From Oscillospiraceae bacterium (GTDB taxonomy: Bacteria; Bacillota; Clostridia; Oscillospirales; Oscillospiraceae), in NCBI GenBank assembly GCA_015068135.1, contig SVLB01000009.1, positions 1 through 62,569 of the forward strand: a DNA stretch of 62,569 bases, read 5' to 3'. The translations under genes and the position numbers were made by a program. Under the pieces are notes generated by a model. The model saw only the letters and a program-made list of their open reading frames with translations, was not told the origin of the DNA and searched no databases. Of this stretch, positions 17,806 through 24,946 are shown in pieces (position 1 is the first letter of the stretch; each line of letters opens with the position of its first letter).

Positions 17806-17836
17806 ACGGAGCAGCTTTGCGGATCTGCTCCGTTTT
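17806..17836 (+). terminator. Terminator after the toxin-antitoxin pair
   Basis: ACGGAGCAG pairs with CTGCTCCGT and is followed by TTTTC, 21 bases after the antitoxin stop. Confidence 0.85.
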
Positions 17837-17864
17837 CGTTTGGAAACACTTTGTATTGACAATG

Positions 17865-17893
17865 TGGACGTATAGGGATGTATATCCTATAAT
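17865..17893 (+). promoter_or_regulatory. Probable promoter of tgt
   Basis: TGGACG, 17 bases, TATAAT. It lies inside the interval between the two queA-end repeats, so the insert may bring its own promoter for tgt. The -35 is weak. Confidence 0.5.
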
Positions 17894-17900
17894 CCGTACA

Positions 17901-17922
17901 CTTTGATGATGCGATGTTTATA
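17901..17922 (+). repeat. Direct repeat, right copy, before tgt
   Basis: Second copy of the queA 3' end. In frame it reads HFDDAMFIQ and then a stop, like a normal QueA C-terminus separated from its gene. See 17107-17128. Confidence 0.6.
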
Positions 17923-17936
17923 CAGTGAGGTAATCT

Positions 17937-19067
17937 ATGTTTGAACTACTGAAAACCGAGGGGAAAGCCCGTCGGGGCGTATTTACCTGCGCTCACGGCA
18001 CGGTGCAGACCCCGGTATTTATGAATGTAGGCACCCAGGGTGCCATTAAAGGCGCACTCAGCGCAAAGGATCTGAAGGATATTGGCTGTCAGGTAGAACT
18101 GAGCAATACCTATCATCTTCATCTGCGGCCCGGCGACAAATTGGTAAAGGAATGCGGCGGCCTTCATAAGTTTATGACCTGGGATGGCCCGATCCTGACC
18201 GACTCCGGCGGGTTCCAGGTGTTCAGCTTGTCTTCTTTGCGGAAGATCAAGGAAGAGGGCGTGTATTTCTCCTCCCATATTGACGGACGGAAGATCTTTA
18301 TGGGCCCTGAGGAGAGTATGCAGATCCAGTCCAATTTAGGTTCTGACATCTGCATGGCCTTTGATGAATGCATTGAAAATCCTGCACCCCGGGACTATGT
18401 GCTGAAAAGTGTGGATCGTACCTATCGCTGGTTGGAGCGGTGTAAAGCGGAAAATGCCCGCCTTAACAGCCTGCCCGATACAGTCAATCCCCAGCAGATG
18501 CTTTGGGGCATCAACCAGGGTGGTACCTACCCGGATATCCGCGTCGATCACATGAAGCGCATTGCGGAGCTGGACCTGCCCGGTTATGCTATTGGCGGCC
18601 TTGCGGTGGGAGAAACGGCCCAGGAAATGTACGATATCATCGACGCAGTGGAGCCCTTTATGCCCAAGGACAAGACCCGGTATCTTATGGGCGTTGGTAC
18701 GCCTACCAACATCATTGAAGCGGTTGCCAGAGGTGTGGACTTCTTTGACTGCGTGATGCCTGCCCGGAACGCTCGCCATGCAAGGCTCTTTACCTGGGAG
18801 GGTGCAATTAATCTGAAGAATGCCAAATACGCCACGGATCTGTCACCTATTGATTCTCAGTGCGATTGTCCCGTATGCCGCCGATATTCCAGAGCCTATA
18901 TCCGACATTTGTTTGTGGCAGAGGAGATGCTGGCCATGCGTCTTTGTGTGATGCATAACCTCTATTTCTACAATAAGCTTATGGAAAAGATACGGGAAAA
19001 CCTGGATAATGGCACTTTCCAGGCCTTTAGAGCAGAGTATTCTGAAAAATTGAGCCGCAGAATATAA
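17937..19067 (+). CDS. tgt: tRNA-guanine transglycosylase
   Basis: This 376-residue enzyme exchanges guanine 34 of GUN-anticodon tRNAs for preQ1. Motifs are DSGGFQVFSL, GINQGG, FFDCVMPARNARH carrying the nucleophilic Asp, and the zinc site CDCPVCRRYS followed by a distal His in CVMHN. Length is typical. GAGG lies 7 bases before the ATG. It would normally follow queA directly; here a toxin-antitoxin segment separates them. Confidence 0.96.
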   Translation: MFELLKTEGKARRGVFTCAHGTVQTPVFMNVGTQGAIKGALSAKDLKDIGCQVELSNTYHLHLRPGDKLVKECGGLHKFMTWDGPILTDSGGFQVFSLSSLRKIKEEGVYFSSHIDGRKIFMGPEESMQIQSNLGSDICMAFDECIENPAPRDYVLKSVDRTYRWLERCKAENARLNSLPDTVNPQQMLWGINQGGTYPDIRVDHMKRIAELDLPGYAIGGLAVGETAQEMYDIIDAVEPFMPKDKTRYLMGVGTPTNIIEAVARGVDFFDCVMPARNARHARLFTWEGAINLKNAKYATDLSPIDSQCDCPVCRRYSRAYIRHLFVAEEMLAMRLCVMHNLYFYNKLMEKIRENLDNGTFQAFRAEYSEKLSRRI

Positions 19068-19074
19068 AATATTC

Positions 19075-19102
19075 TTGCAATTTGGATAAATAATGGTATA
19101 AT
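19075..19102 (+). promoter_or_regulatory. Promoter of yajC
   Basis: TTGCAA, 16 bases, TATAAT, in the gap between tgt and yajC. Confidence 0.75.
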
Positions 19103-19136
19103 ATCCAAGACATTACAAATGAAGGAGCGTATTCCC

Positions 19137-19517
19137 ATGTTATTTTTAACTGAAGGCACCCAGGGTGCCGCTGGCGGCGGCCTGCTCGGTCTGCTGTTTC
19201 CTATTTTGATGATCGTTGTCGTTTTCTATTTTATGCTGATCCGTCCCGAGAAGAAGCGTAAGAAGGAAGCGGAGAATATGCGTTCTGCCATGAAGGTTGG
19301 TGACCGGATCACCACCATTGGCGGCATCACCGGCACTGTTGTCAGTGTGAAGGATGAGCATTTCGTGATCGAGACCGGTGCTGACCAGGTCCGTATTGAA
19401 CTGTGCAAGTGGGCACTGTCCTCTAATGAGTCTGCTACCGAGGCTGCTAAGGCTGCTTACGAGAAGCAGCAGGCAGAGAAGGCAAAGGCCAAGGCTGAAA
19501 AAAAGAATAAGAAATAA
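19137..19517 (+). CDS. yajC: Preprotein translocase accessory subunit YajC
   Basis: This 126-residue protein has one N-terminal membrane segment (LLGLLFPILMIVVVFYFMLI) followed by RPEKKRKKE and the conserved cytoplasmic part VGDRITTIGGITGTVVSV. The C-terminus is a charged Ala/Lys tail. The ATG at 19137 lies 9 bases after AAGGAG; the in-frame ATG at 19119 overlaps that site. YajC associates with SecDF. It follows tgt, as commonly found, but secDF is not next to it here. Confidence 0.93.
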   Translation: MLFLTEGTQGAAGGGLLGLLFPILMIVVVFYFMLIRPEKKRKKEAENMRSAMKVGDRITTIGGITGTVVSVKDEHFVIETGADQVRIELCKWALSSNESATEAAKAAYEKQQAEKAKAKAEKKNKK

Positions 19518-19558
19518 AATGAATGGGCTGCTCGATTGAACAGCCCATTCATTTATTT
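19518..19558. terminator. Bidirectional terminator between yajC and the exporter gene
   Basis: AATGAATGGGCTG pairs with CAGCCCATTCATT, followed by TATTT on the plus strand and by ATTTTATTTC on the minus strand. It serves two convergent genes. Confidence 0.8.
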
Positions 19559-20782
19559 ATGTCTGTTTTGTTTCAGTGTTGAGTAGAGTCGGAATAAGCT
19601 TGAAACCAGCAGAATGCCTACGGCAATGGTGCCGGCGCAAACAAAACTCCCGGTTGCCCTCTGACCTGCAAGTGCCATATCTCCCTGGGTCATGAAGCTT
19701 GCGGTGTAGTAGATACCGGCACCGGGGATCAGGGGGAATATGGAGATCAGCAAATAGGAGATGGCGGGATATTTCCGGACTCTTGCCATGACCTCAGAGT
19801 AGAAAGTAGCGAAAAGGGCAGCTGAAAAATAGCCAAGGGCTTCCGTGCCACCATTTTTTATTACAAGACCGTAGACAGCCCAGGAAAGAGCGCCACCCAA
19901 GGCGCATAACAGACTGCCTTTACCGTGGATATTGAAGAGTATACAAAAACCAATACAACCGAATCCTGCCGCCAGGCATTGGAGCCATAGCGCGTGGTCG
20001 GCAGTGGGTGCAGCCAGGGGAGCGGTCCAAAGGGAACTGACCACATTCCAGGCGGTCGCTGTACCTAAAACCACAGCAGCGGCGACTAAAAGCACCTGTA
20101 CGATCCGGTTGATACCGGAGTTGGTGTCGCCGTAAATGATATCTCTTAAACCGTTGGTAAACACAAGGCCGGGAAGCAGGAGCATCAGAGTTCCGATGAT
20201 CACGTGGTCAGCATTGTCCGCGATTCCGGCATTGTGAAGCACATAGGCCAATACAGCCATAAGAAAACTGCATACCATGGTGGAGAAAAAGAAGTTGACC
20301 TTCTTTTTATCAAAGAAATAACTGACAAACCCTACCAGGATACCGCATAAACAGGCGGCAAGAAAATCCATGATCGAGCCGCCAAAGAACACGGCATATC
20401 CTGCCGCACCGATCAGGCTTCCCAAAAGACGCATACTCAAACGGTACTGCTTTCGGGAGGCGTTTACCTGATGAAGCCATTCCAGTGCTGTTTTGGGATC
20501 CGGGCGAACCTCACAAATCCGCCGGCTGAGATTGCTGAACCGTTCTACACTGTCCAGATCATTGCCGTGGTATCCGATTCGGCGCATCCTGGTCATTGGT
20601 TTGTGATCCTCGGTTTCGATACTGACCAGAAGGTTATTGGGGATGGCAAATACCTCGGGCGTGATGCCATAGATCTGCAAAACCCTTGTAATGCTTTCCT
20701 CCACACGGAAGGTCTCTGCGCCGCATATAGCCAGTCCGTAGCCAAGCTCAACAGCCAGTTCCAATATGGTGTTATAATCCAT
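19553..20782 (-). CDS. Threonine/serine exporter family membrane protein (ThrE-like, fused)
   Basis: This 409-residue protein has a cytoplasmic N-terminal part with the ThrE signature CGAETFRVEESITRVL, followed by about ten membrane segments in two blocks, matching a fusion of the ThrE and ThrE_2 halves that are separate genes in many bacteria. It probably exports small hydrophilic amino acids; the substrate is inferred from family. The ATG at 20782 follows a G-rich site (GGGGGA); longer upstream frames lack one. Confidence 0.85.
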   Translation of the reverse strand: MDYNTILELAVELGYGLAICGAETFRVEESITRVLQIYGITPEVFAIPNNLLVSIETEDHKPMTRMRRIGYHGNDLDSVERFSNLSRRICEVRPDPKTALEWLHQVNASRKQYRLSMRLLGSLIGAAGYAVFFGGSIMDFLAACLCGILVGFVSYFFDKKKVNFFFSTMVCSFLMAVLAYVLHNAGIADNADHVIIGTLMLLLPGLVFTNGLRDIIYGDTNSGINRIVQVLLVAAAVVLGTATAWNVVSSLWTAPLAAPTADHALWLQCLAAGFGCIGFCILFNIHGKGSLLCALGGALSWAVYGLVIKNGGTEALGYFSAALFATFYSEVMARVRKYPAISYLLISIFPLIPGAGIYYTASFMTQGDMALAGQRATGSFVCAGTIAVGILLVSSLFRLYSTLKQNRHK

Positions 20783-20811
20783 GATACATCCCCCGTTTCT
20801 CTCACAAGCCA

Positions 20812-20839
20812 AGTATAGCATGATTTTGCAAAAAAACAA
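20812..20839 (-). promoter_or_regulatory. Promoter of the ThrE-like exporter gene
   Basis: On the minus strand: TTGTTT, 16 bases, TATACT, about 30 bases before the start codon. Confidence 0.5.
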
Positions 20840-20866
20840 GGGGAAACATAATCAGCTGTGGTGCGC

Positions 20867-21193
20867 CTACATGAGAATATACAGCGCAATGGTTAAAATC
20901 GCGTTGGATCTGCTTTCCTCATTATCTCCTGCCATAAGCAGAAGCAGCAGGATCACGATCAGATCCCCCGTATCAAAATCCTTTGGCAGAAGCTGCCGCA
21001 AAAAGCCCAGTCCGGGCTGTGATGGGTTTATAGCAGGCTGCGGCTTATGGGAATGCTGGACCTGTTCCGTTTCAGGCGGATTTTTTGATGCCGGGTGCGG
21101 TTTGGGTTTGGGATGATCCTGCCGACGGGCTTGATCCGGCTGTCTGCATTTGCGAAAGGTGCCGTCAGGCTGGGGAATATAACGGTTATACAT
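20867..21193 (-). CDS. Small membrane-associated protein of unknown function
   Basis: This 108-residue protein starts MYNRYIPQPDGTFRK, has a basic Pro/Gln-rich middle (about 20-70), and ends in a hydrophobic stretch (LIVILLLLLMAG) interrupted by DNEESRSN before a second short hydrophobic stretch. I do not recognise a characterised family; similar proteins are, as I recall, common hypotheticals in Oscillospirales. It starts 4 bases after the stop of the preceding gene and belongs to a three-gene set. Confidence 0.7.
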   Translation of the reverse strand: MYNRYIPQPDGTFRKCRQPDQARRQDHPKPKPHPASKNPPETEQVQHSHKPQPAINPSQPGLGFLRQLLPKDFDTGDLIVILLLLLMAGDNEESRSNAILTIALYILM

Positions 21194-21197
21194 ACTA

Positions 21198-21530
21198 TCA
21201 CCTGCCGATCAGACCGTTTTGCCCGAGGAGTCCGGAGGCCAGCTTTGCCATTTTTGCGGCCTGCATGGCTTTTTCCAGCTTTCCGATCCTTTGTGCGGTT
21301 AAATACGGTGTTAATGCAGAAAGTAGACTTTTTTGATTCGCGTCGATTCCTGCCTGCCCCATCAAACCGGAAAGCCGCATAAGCATTTGTGGGTCCAATC
21401 CGCCTAATGCAGCGTTTCCGTTTTCAGGCGGCTGCTGGGGCAGCTGGAGGCTGCTTGCAAGCTCAGACAGCTGCTGCAGCATTTGCGGATCCTGCAACAA
21501 AGAGCTGAGCTTTGCTTCCAGATCGTCCAT
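21198..21530 (-). CDS. Small helical protein of unknown function
   Basis: This 110-residue Leu/Gln-rich, probably all-helical soluble protein contains repeated short phrases such as QDPQMLQQLSEL and GLDPQMLMRLSGL, then an amphipathic C-terminal helix with KLEKAMQAAKMAKLASGLL. It resembles its upstream neighbour in composition, so the two may interact or share an origin. A ribosome site (GGGAGG) precedes the ATG. Middle gene of a tight three-gene operon. Confidence 0.75.
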   Translation of the reverse strand: MDDLEAKLSSLLQDPQMLQQLSELASSLQLPQQPPENGNAALGGLDPQMLMRLSGLMGQAGIDANQKSLLSALTPYLTAQRIGKLEKAMQAAKMAKLASGLLGQNGLIGR

Positions 21531-21533
21531 AGC

Positions 21534-21758
21534 TTACCTCCCTAACTGATCAAGAAGTTCCTTTGCTTTGTCAGAACTCAATAATGCGGAAAGCGAAGCC
21601 ATTGCCCCGGTTAGATCCCCGGAGCCTGCCTGACTGGAAGCCTTGTTCAGAGTCTGAGGGTCTGCGTTGCGTAAAAGCTCCAAAAGCTTTTGCCCGGCAG
21701 GGGATTGGGCGATACGTTTTGCTTCCTGCAGGTCAAAATGATCAGATTTTTTCTCCAT
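21534..21758 (-). CDS. Small helical protein of unknown function
   Basis: This 74-residue protein is the first gene of the three-gene set. It has SPAGQKLLELLRNADPQTLN and a helical end with LLSSDKAKELLDQLG. The NADPQ phrase recalls the QDPQ and LDPQ phrases of the next gene. No known domain was recognised. Its start is preceded by GGAGG. Confidence 0.75.
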   Translation of the reverse strand: MEKKSDHFDLQEAKRIAQSPAGQKLLELLRNADPQTLNKASSQAGSGDLTGAMASLSALLSSDKAKELLDQLGR

Positions 21759-21762
21759 ATGG

Positions 21763-21791
21763 TTGCCTCCTGTCCAGTTTCATGATACAAT
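21763..21791 (+). promoter_or_regulatory. Promoter of the phosphoesterase gene
   Basis: TTGCCT, 17 bases, TACAAT, about 35 bases before the start codon. Confidence 0.5.
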
Positions 21792-21826
21792 ACCATTGTA
21801 TGCGCAGTAAGGGAGGTAAGTGACCG

Positions 21827-22303
21827 ATGAAGATCCTGGTTCTTTCGGATTCTCATTCCACAAAGCATTATATGCGGCAGTTCGTGGAAAGATCCTCTCC
21901 GGATGTGATCGTGCATTTGGGAGATCATTATGAGGATGGGGAATGTCTGGCAGAATGGTATCCCCATGTGATACTGCATCAGGTTGCCGGAAACTGCGAC
22001 CGCTATCGCTGTCCACCCTCTGCAAGAGAAATGCTTTGCTATCCTTTGGGCGGTGTAATGACTTACATGACCCATGGGCATAATCATCATGTAAAGCTGG
22101 GTTTGGGCGCCCTCTTGAAGGACGCCCGTGCTTTGCAGGCAAAGCTTGTACTGTTTGGGCATACCCATAAGGCTGTGTGTATCCGGGAGCCGGACGGGCT
22201 TTGGGTCCTCAATCCGGGAAGTGCCGGCTCCGGCACAAAAACTGCGGGCTTGGTGACGATTGAAAACGGAGCTGTGGTGAATTGCGAGATTCTCAGTACA
22301 TAG
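21827..22303 (+). CDS. YfcE/MJ0936-type metallophosphoesterase
   Basis: This 158-residue single-domain protein shows the calcineurin-like metal-binding set: LSDSHS, HLGDH, AGNCD, THGHNHH and FGHTH. YfcE-family enzymes hydrolyse phosphodiesters in vitro with divalent metals; the natural substrate is unclear. It is divergent from the three small genes and overlaps the convergent small gene downstream by 11 bases. Confidence 0.9.
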   Translation: MKILVLSDSHSTKHYMRQFVERSSPDVIVHLGDHYEDGECLAEWYPHVILHQVAGNCDRYRCPPSAREMLCYPLGGVMTYMTHGHNHHVKLGLGALLKDARALQAKLVLFGHTHKAVCIREPDGLWVLNPGSAGSGTKTAGLVTIENGAVVNCEILST

Positions 22304-22460
22304 TCAGCAGGAACATCACCACAGCGACAATACCGATACAGCTGGCGGCAATGAGCAGACGGTCAATCATCTTGTCCAACACCTGCCTTCTGGTTGCGGC
22401 ATTGGGGTAGGGGACATAGGGCTGATTCCAAAAATTATTACGATAGGTTGCTGCTTTCAT
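22293..22460 (-). CDS. Small single-span membrane protein
   Basis: This 55-residue protein starts at the ATG at 22460 behind GGAGG. It has a polar N-terminus (NQPYVPYPNAATRRQVLDK) and one C-terminal membrane segment (LLIAASCIGIVAVVMFLL). The function is unknown. The 3' end overlaps the convergent phosphoesterase gene. Confidence 0.7.
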   Translation of the reverse strand: MKAATYRNNFWNQPYVPYPNAATRRQVLDKMIDRLLIAASCIGIVAVVMFLLTMY

Positions 22461-22561
22461 ATGGGATTCCTCCTTGTTTTTTCTTTCTGACAACAGTATA
22501 CGATCATAAATGAACAATAAAACGGACATAATAATCCCTGCGGAACATTTATTTCTTTCTC

Positions 22562-22590
22562 TTGCATAAACGGGAAAGATGTGTTATGAT
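22562..22590 (+). promoter_or_regulatory. Promoter of the membrane protein gene at 22620
   Basis: TTGCAT, 17 bases, TATGAT. The spacer shares AAACGGGAA with the luxS promoter at 38360-38388. Confidence 0.7.
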
Positions 22591-22619
22591 ATAAAATAAT
22601 CAGTTTTAGGAGGTGGCTT

Positions 22620-23135
22620 ATGGGACGTAAAGCGGATGATGCAAATGTATATTGGTCCAAAAGTGGCCGTGTCGGTCCTCAGGCGAAGGTAATTGCTTCG
22701 ACCCAGAGCCCCGATGCAGAACAGGTCTTTTGGGTGGATGCCCCGTCTTCCGATCCTGCGGTACTTGACGGTGGCAGGAAAGCCCTTTCTCTGACCTGGC
22801 AGGTCTTGAAAAAGACAGGGCGTTTGCTGTTTAAGTTCAGAAGATTTTTGCTCTCTATTCCGGTGCTGATGGTTGCCCTTCGCTTGGCGGCGGAAGGAAT
22901 GCAGACCCTTCCCCAAACGGTTTATTTTGGGGCAGCCGGTGTAGATGAAGCGGAGAATTTGATTATCAGCAGCTACCATGTAAGCAGAGAGTTTGCGGTA
23001 TACATTCCGCTGGGTCTAACCTGCTTCTGCCTGGCTATGATGTTTGTTTCCAAAAAGGTGGTATACCCCTGGGTGATCAGTATTATGACCCTTTTGATCC
23101 CCGTTGCGGTTATGTTTGCCAACAGTTTTTCCTGA
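22620..23135 (+). CDS. Membrane protein of unknown function
   Basis: This 171-residue protein has a polar N-terminal part of about 70 residues, then three likely membrane segments (around LLSIPVLMVALRLAA, YIPLGLTCFCLAMMFV and WVISIMTLLIPVAVMFA). The loop after the first carries VYFGAAGVDEAENLII. No family was recognised. It is a single-gene unit with its own promoter and terminator. Confidence 0.78.
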   Translation: MGRKADDANVYWSKSGRVGPQAKVIASTQSPDAEQVFWVDAPSSDPAVLDGGRKALSLTWQVLKKTGRLLFKFRRFLLSIPVLMVALRLAAEGMQTLPQTVYFGAAGVDEAENLIISSYHVSREFAVYIPLGLTCFCLAMMFVSKKVVYPWVISIMTLLIPVAVMFANSFS

Positions 23136-23142
23136 TGCTGTA

Positions 23143-23181
23143 TTTTGAACCGTGCCCAATGGCACGGTTCAAAAATTTTTT
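23143..23181 (+). terminator. Terminator after the membrane protein gene
   Basis: TTTTGAACCGTGCC pairs with GGCACGGTTCAAAA around CAAT, followed by a T-rich tract. Confidence 0.92.
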
Positions 23182-23201
23182 AAACATCTTGTCATAAACA
23201 C

Positions 23202-23230
23202 TTGCAATATGTCATATTTGTAGTTATAAT
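23202..23230 (+). promoter_or_regulatory. Promoter of the first SGNH lipoprotein gene
   Basis: TTGCAA, 17 bases, TATAAT. It probably drives the genes from 23262 through at least the DUF4358 gene. Confidence 0.75.
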
Positions 23231-23261
23231 GTCTTAGATTACACTGAAGGGATATGATACT

Positions 23262-24410
23262 ATGATCAAACGGATACTTGGTCTATGCTTGATCGTATGT
23301 TTATTATTTGGAATTATGACCGGTTGCGGAAATGACGGGAATGCAAAAACGACTTCTCCCGTGACCACGTCGCAACCTGTAGAAGATACTACGGAAGCTA
23401 CCTCCCAGATCCCTGAGGATACTACCGGGAGACCGGATCCTTCTACCCTTACAACCGCTGAGACAACGGAACAGACCGTAGCGCAGACCACTGAGAGTGT
23501 TCTGTTTTCCATGGACCGGGAACACGTGACCCTGGTACGGACAGGAGAGACCTTCCTTCTTTATAGCGGCGGGATCGATCCTTCCCTGATTACCTGGACA
23601 ACGGACAATGCCGCGATCGCCACCATTTCCGGCGGCGTTGTCACAGCGGTCTCCAAAGGTGAAACCATGGTATACGGTGAGTACGAGGGCGTTCGTTCCG
23701 GCTGTAAGGTCAATTGCAATCTTCAGGACGAGCAGTTTGCTGACCCCACCACACCTACTCAGCCGATTCCTTCCGGGAAAGGTCCCCGTGACCCTGTGAT
23801 GGATCCTCCCTCTAACGCGGTAGTGGATGCCTCTTTCTTTGATGATGCGGCCTTTGTTGGAGATTCCATCTCCCTGATGCTCTCCAATTATTGCGACTAT
23901 ACCCGTGCTTTGGGCAATGCCACGTTCCTTGTCCGCGGCAGCTATGGTGTGGGCAATGAGGTTGTAGCGGGCTATCATATTATTTATCAGGGCGTAGAAA
24001 CCCTTTTGGAAGATGCTTTGGCTTCCTGCGGAGCCAAAAAGGTTTTCATTATGCTTGGTATGAATGATATCGGTTTGTACGGTGTTGACGGTACCATTGA
24101 AAACTGGGGAAAGCTTCTTCAGAGATTGCGGGCAAAGCTCCCGGATCTGCAGATATATATTCAGTCCATGACCCCGGTTTGGACCGGCGGTGAGGTAGGC
24201 GGTCTGACGAACAATAATGTGAATGCCTATAACCAGAAGCTTCAGGCATTTGCCCAGGCCAATGGTTGCAAGTTTATCGATGTGGCACCTTATATGCGGG
24301 ATTCTACCGGTGGACTTGCCACGCCCTACTGTTCCGACAGTTATGTGCATTTGACAGAAGCCGGTGCCAAGGCATGGATCCAGGTCCTTATGGCATATAC
24401 CGGTTATTGA
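23262..24410 (+). CDS. Lipoprotein with Ig-like and SGNH-hydrolase domains
   Basis: This 382-residue protein has a lipoprotein signal (LLFGIMTGC), a Thr/Glu-rich linker (about 25-80), a Big_2-like domain (ITWTTDNAAIATI...GVVTAV), a second linker, then an SGNH/GDSL esterase domain. Ser202 lies in FVGDSISLM, an Asn in MLGMNDIG, and the late Asp/His in DSYVHLT. It is probably a surface carbohydrate or peptidoglycan O-acyl esterase, anchored outside the cell. It is paralogous to the protein at 28562 and starts the acylation locus. Confidence 0.86.
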   Translation: MIKRILGLCLIVCLLFGIMTGCGNDGNAKTTSPVTTSQPVEDTTEATSQIPEDTTGRPDPSTLTTAETTEQTVAQTTESVLFSMDREHVTLVRTGETFLLYSGGIDPSLITWTTDNAAIATISGGVVTAVSKGETMVYGEYEGVRSGCKVNCNLQDEQFADPTTPTQPIPSGKGPRDPVMDPPSNAVVDASFFDDAAFVGDSISLMLSNYCDYTRALGNATFLVRGSYGVGNEVVAGYHIIYQGVETLLEDALASCGAKKVFIMLGMNDIGLYGVDGTIENWGKLLQRLRAKLPDLQIYIQSMTPVWTGGEVGGLTNNNVNAYNQKLQAFAQANGCKFIDVAPYMRDSTGGLATPYCSDSYVHLTEAGAKAWIQVLMAYTGY

Positions 24411-24424
24411 TATGGAGGTTTATT

Positions 24425-24886
24425 ATGAAGAGATTGATTGCGTTGATGCTGGTGCTGTGCGCCGTCCTTTCCCTGGCAGCTTGCGGTGGCGAAGAGAAGA
24501 AGGAAACTCCCGTTACTTTGGACCTGGCTGCGATTTATGCTAAAATGGAACCCAGCCTTCCTGAGATGGCACCCTTGAACGAGGATGCTATGCTGAACCG
24601 TTATGGTATTCGTTCTGAAATGGTATCCGAGGCTTTGATTTATGTTTGCTTGGATGGCCTGAAGGCTGACGAGATTTGGCTGCTGAAGGCCACCGACAGC
24701 GAGGCAATGACCAACCTGGAGAAGCTGGCACAGAGCCGTATGCAGGCAAAGGATGAGGAGTCTGTTACCTATTCTCCCGAGCAGAACAAGATCGTCAAGC
24801 AGGGTAAGATCCTGAAAAGAGGGGACTACCTGGCTTTGATCGTTTCTCCCGATGTGGCCGCTCTGGAGGCAATTTTTAACGGATAA
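24425..24886 (+). CDS. DUF4358 lipoprotein
   Basis: This 153-residue protein has a lipoprotein signal ending in LSLAAC and a compact domain with AIYAKMEPSLPEM, a central MLNRYGI segment and YLALIVSPD near the end, matching DUF4358 as I recall it. The start at 24425 follows GGAGG; the frame is open upstream within the preceding gene. DUF4358 genes often neighbour MBOAT acyltransferases in clostridia, as here. The function is unknown. Confidence 0.82.
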   Translation: MKRLIALMLVLCAVLSLAACGGEEKKETPVTLDLAAIYAKMEPSLPEMAPLNEDAMLNRYGIRSEMVSEALIYVCLDGLKADEIWLLKATDSEAMTNLEKLAQSRMQAKDEESVTYSPEQNKIVKQGKILKRGDYLALIVSPDVAALEAIFNG

Positions 24887-24893
24887 TTCTATA

Positions 24894-24926
24894 CGCCGAA
24901 CTGGCGCTGTCAGTTCGGCGTGCTTT
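24894..24926 (+). terminator. Hairpin between DUF4358 and MBOAT genes
   Basis: CGCCGAACTG pairs with CAGTTCGGCG, followed by TGCTTTT. The stem ends about 12 bases before the MBOAT ribosome site, so it may be a partial terminator that lowers expression of the acyltransferase genes. Confidence 0.75.
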
Positions 24927-24946
24927 TGCGAAAGGAGGGCGAGAAT

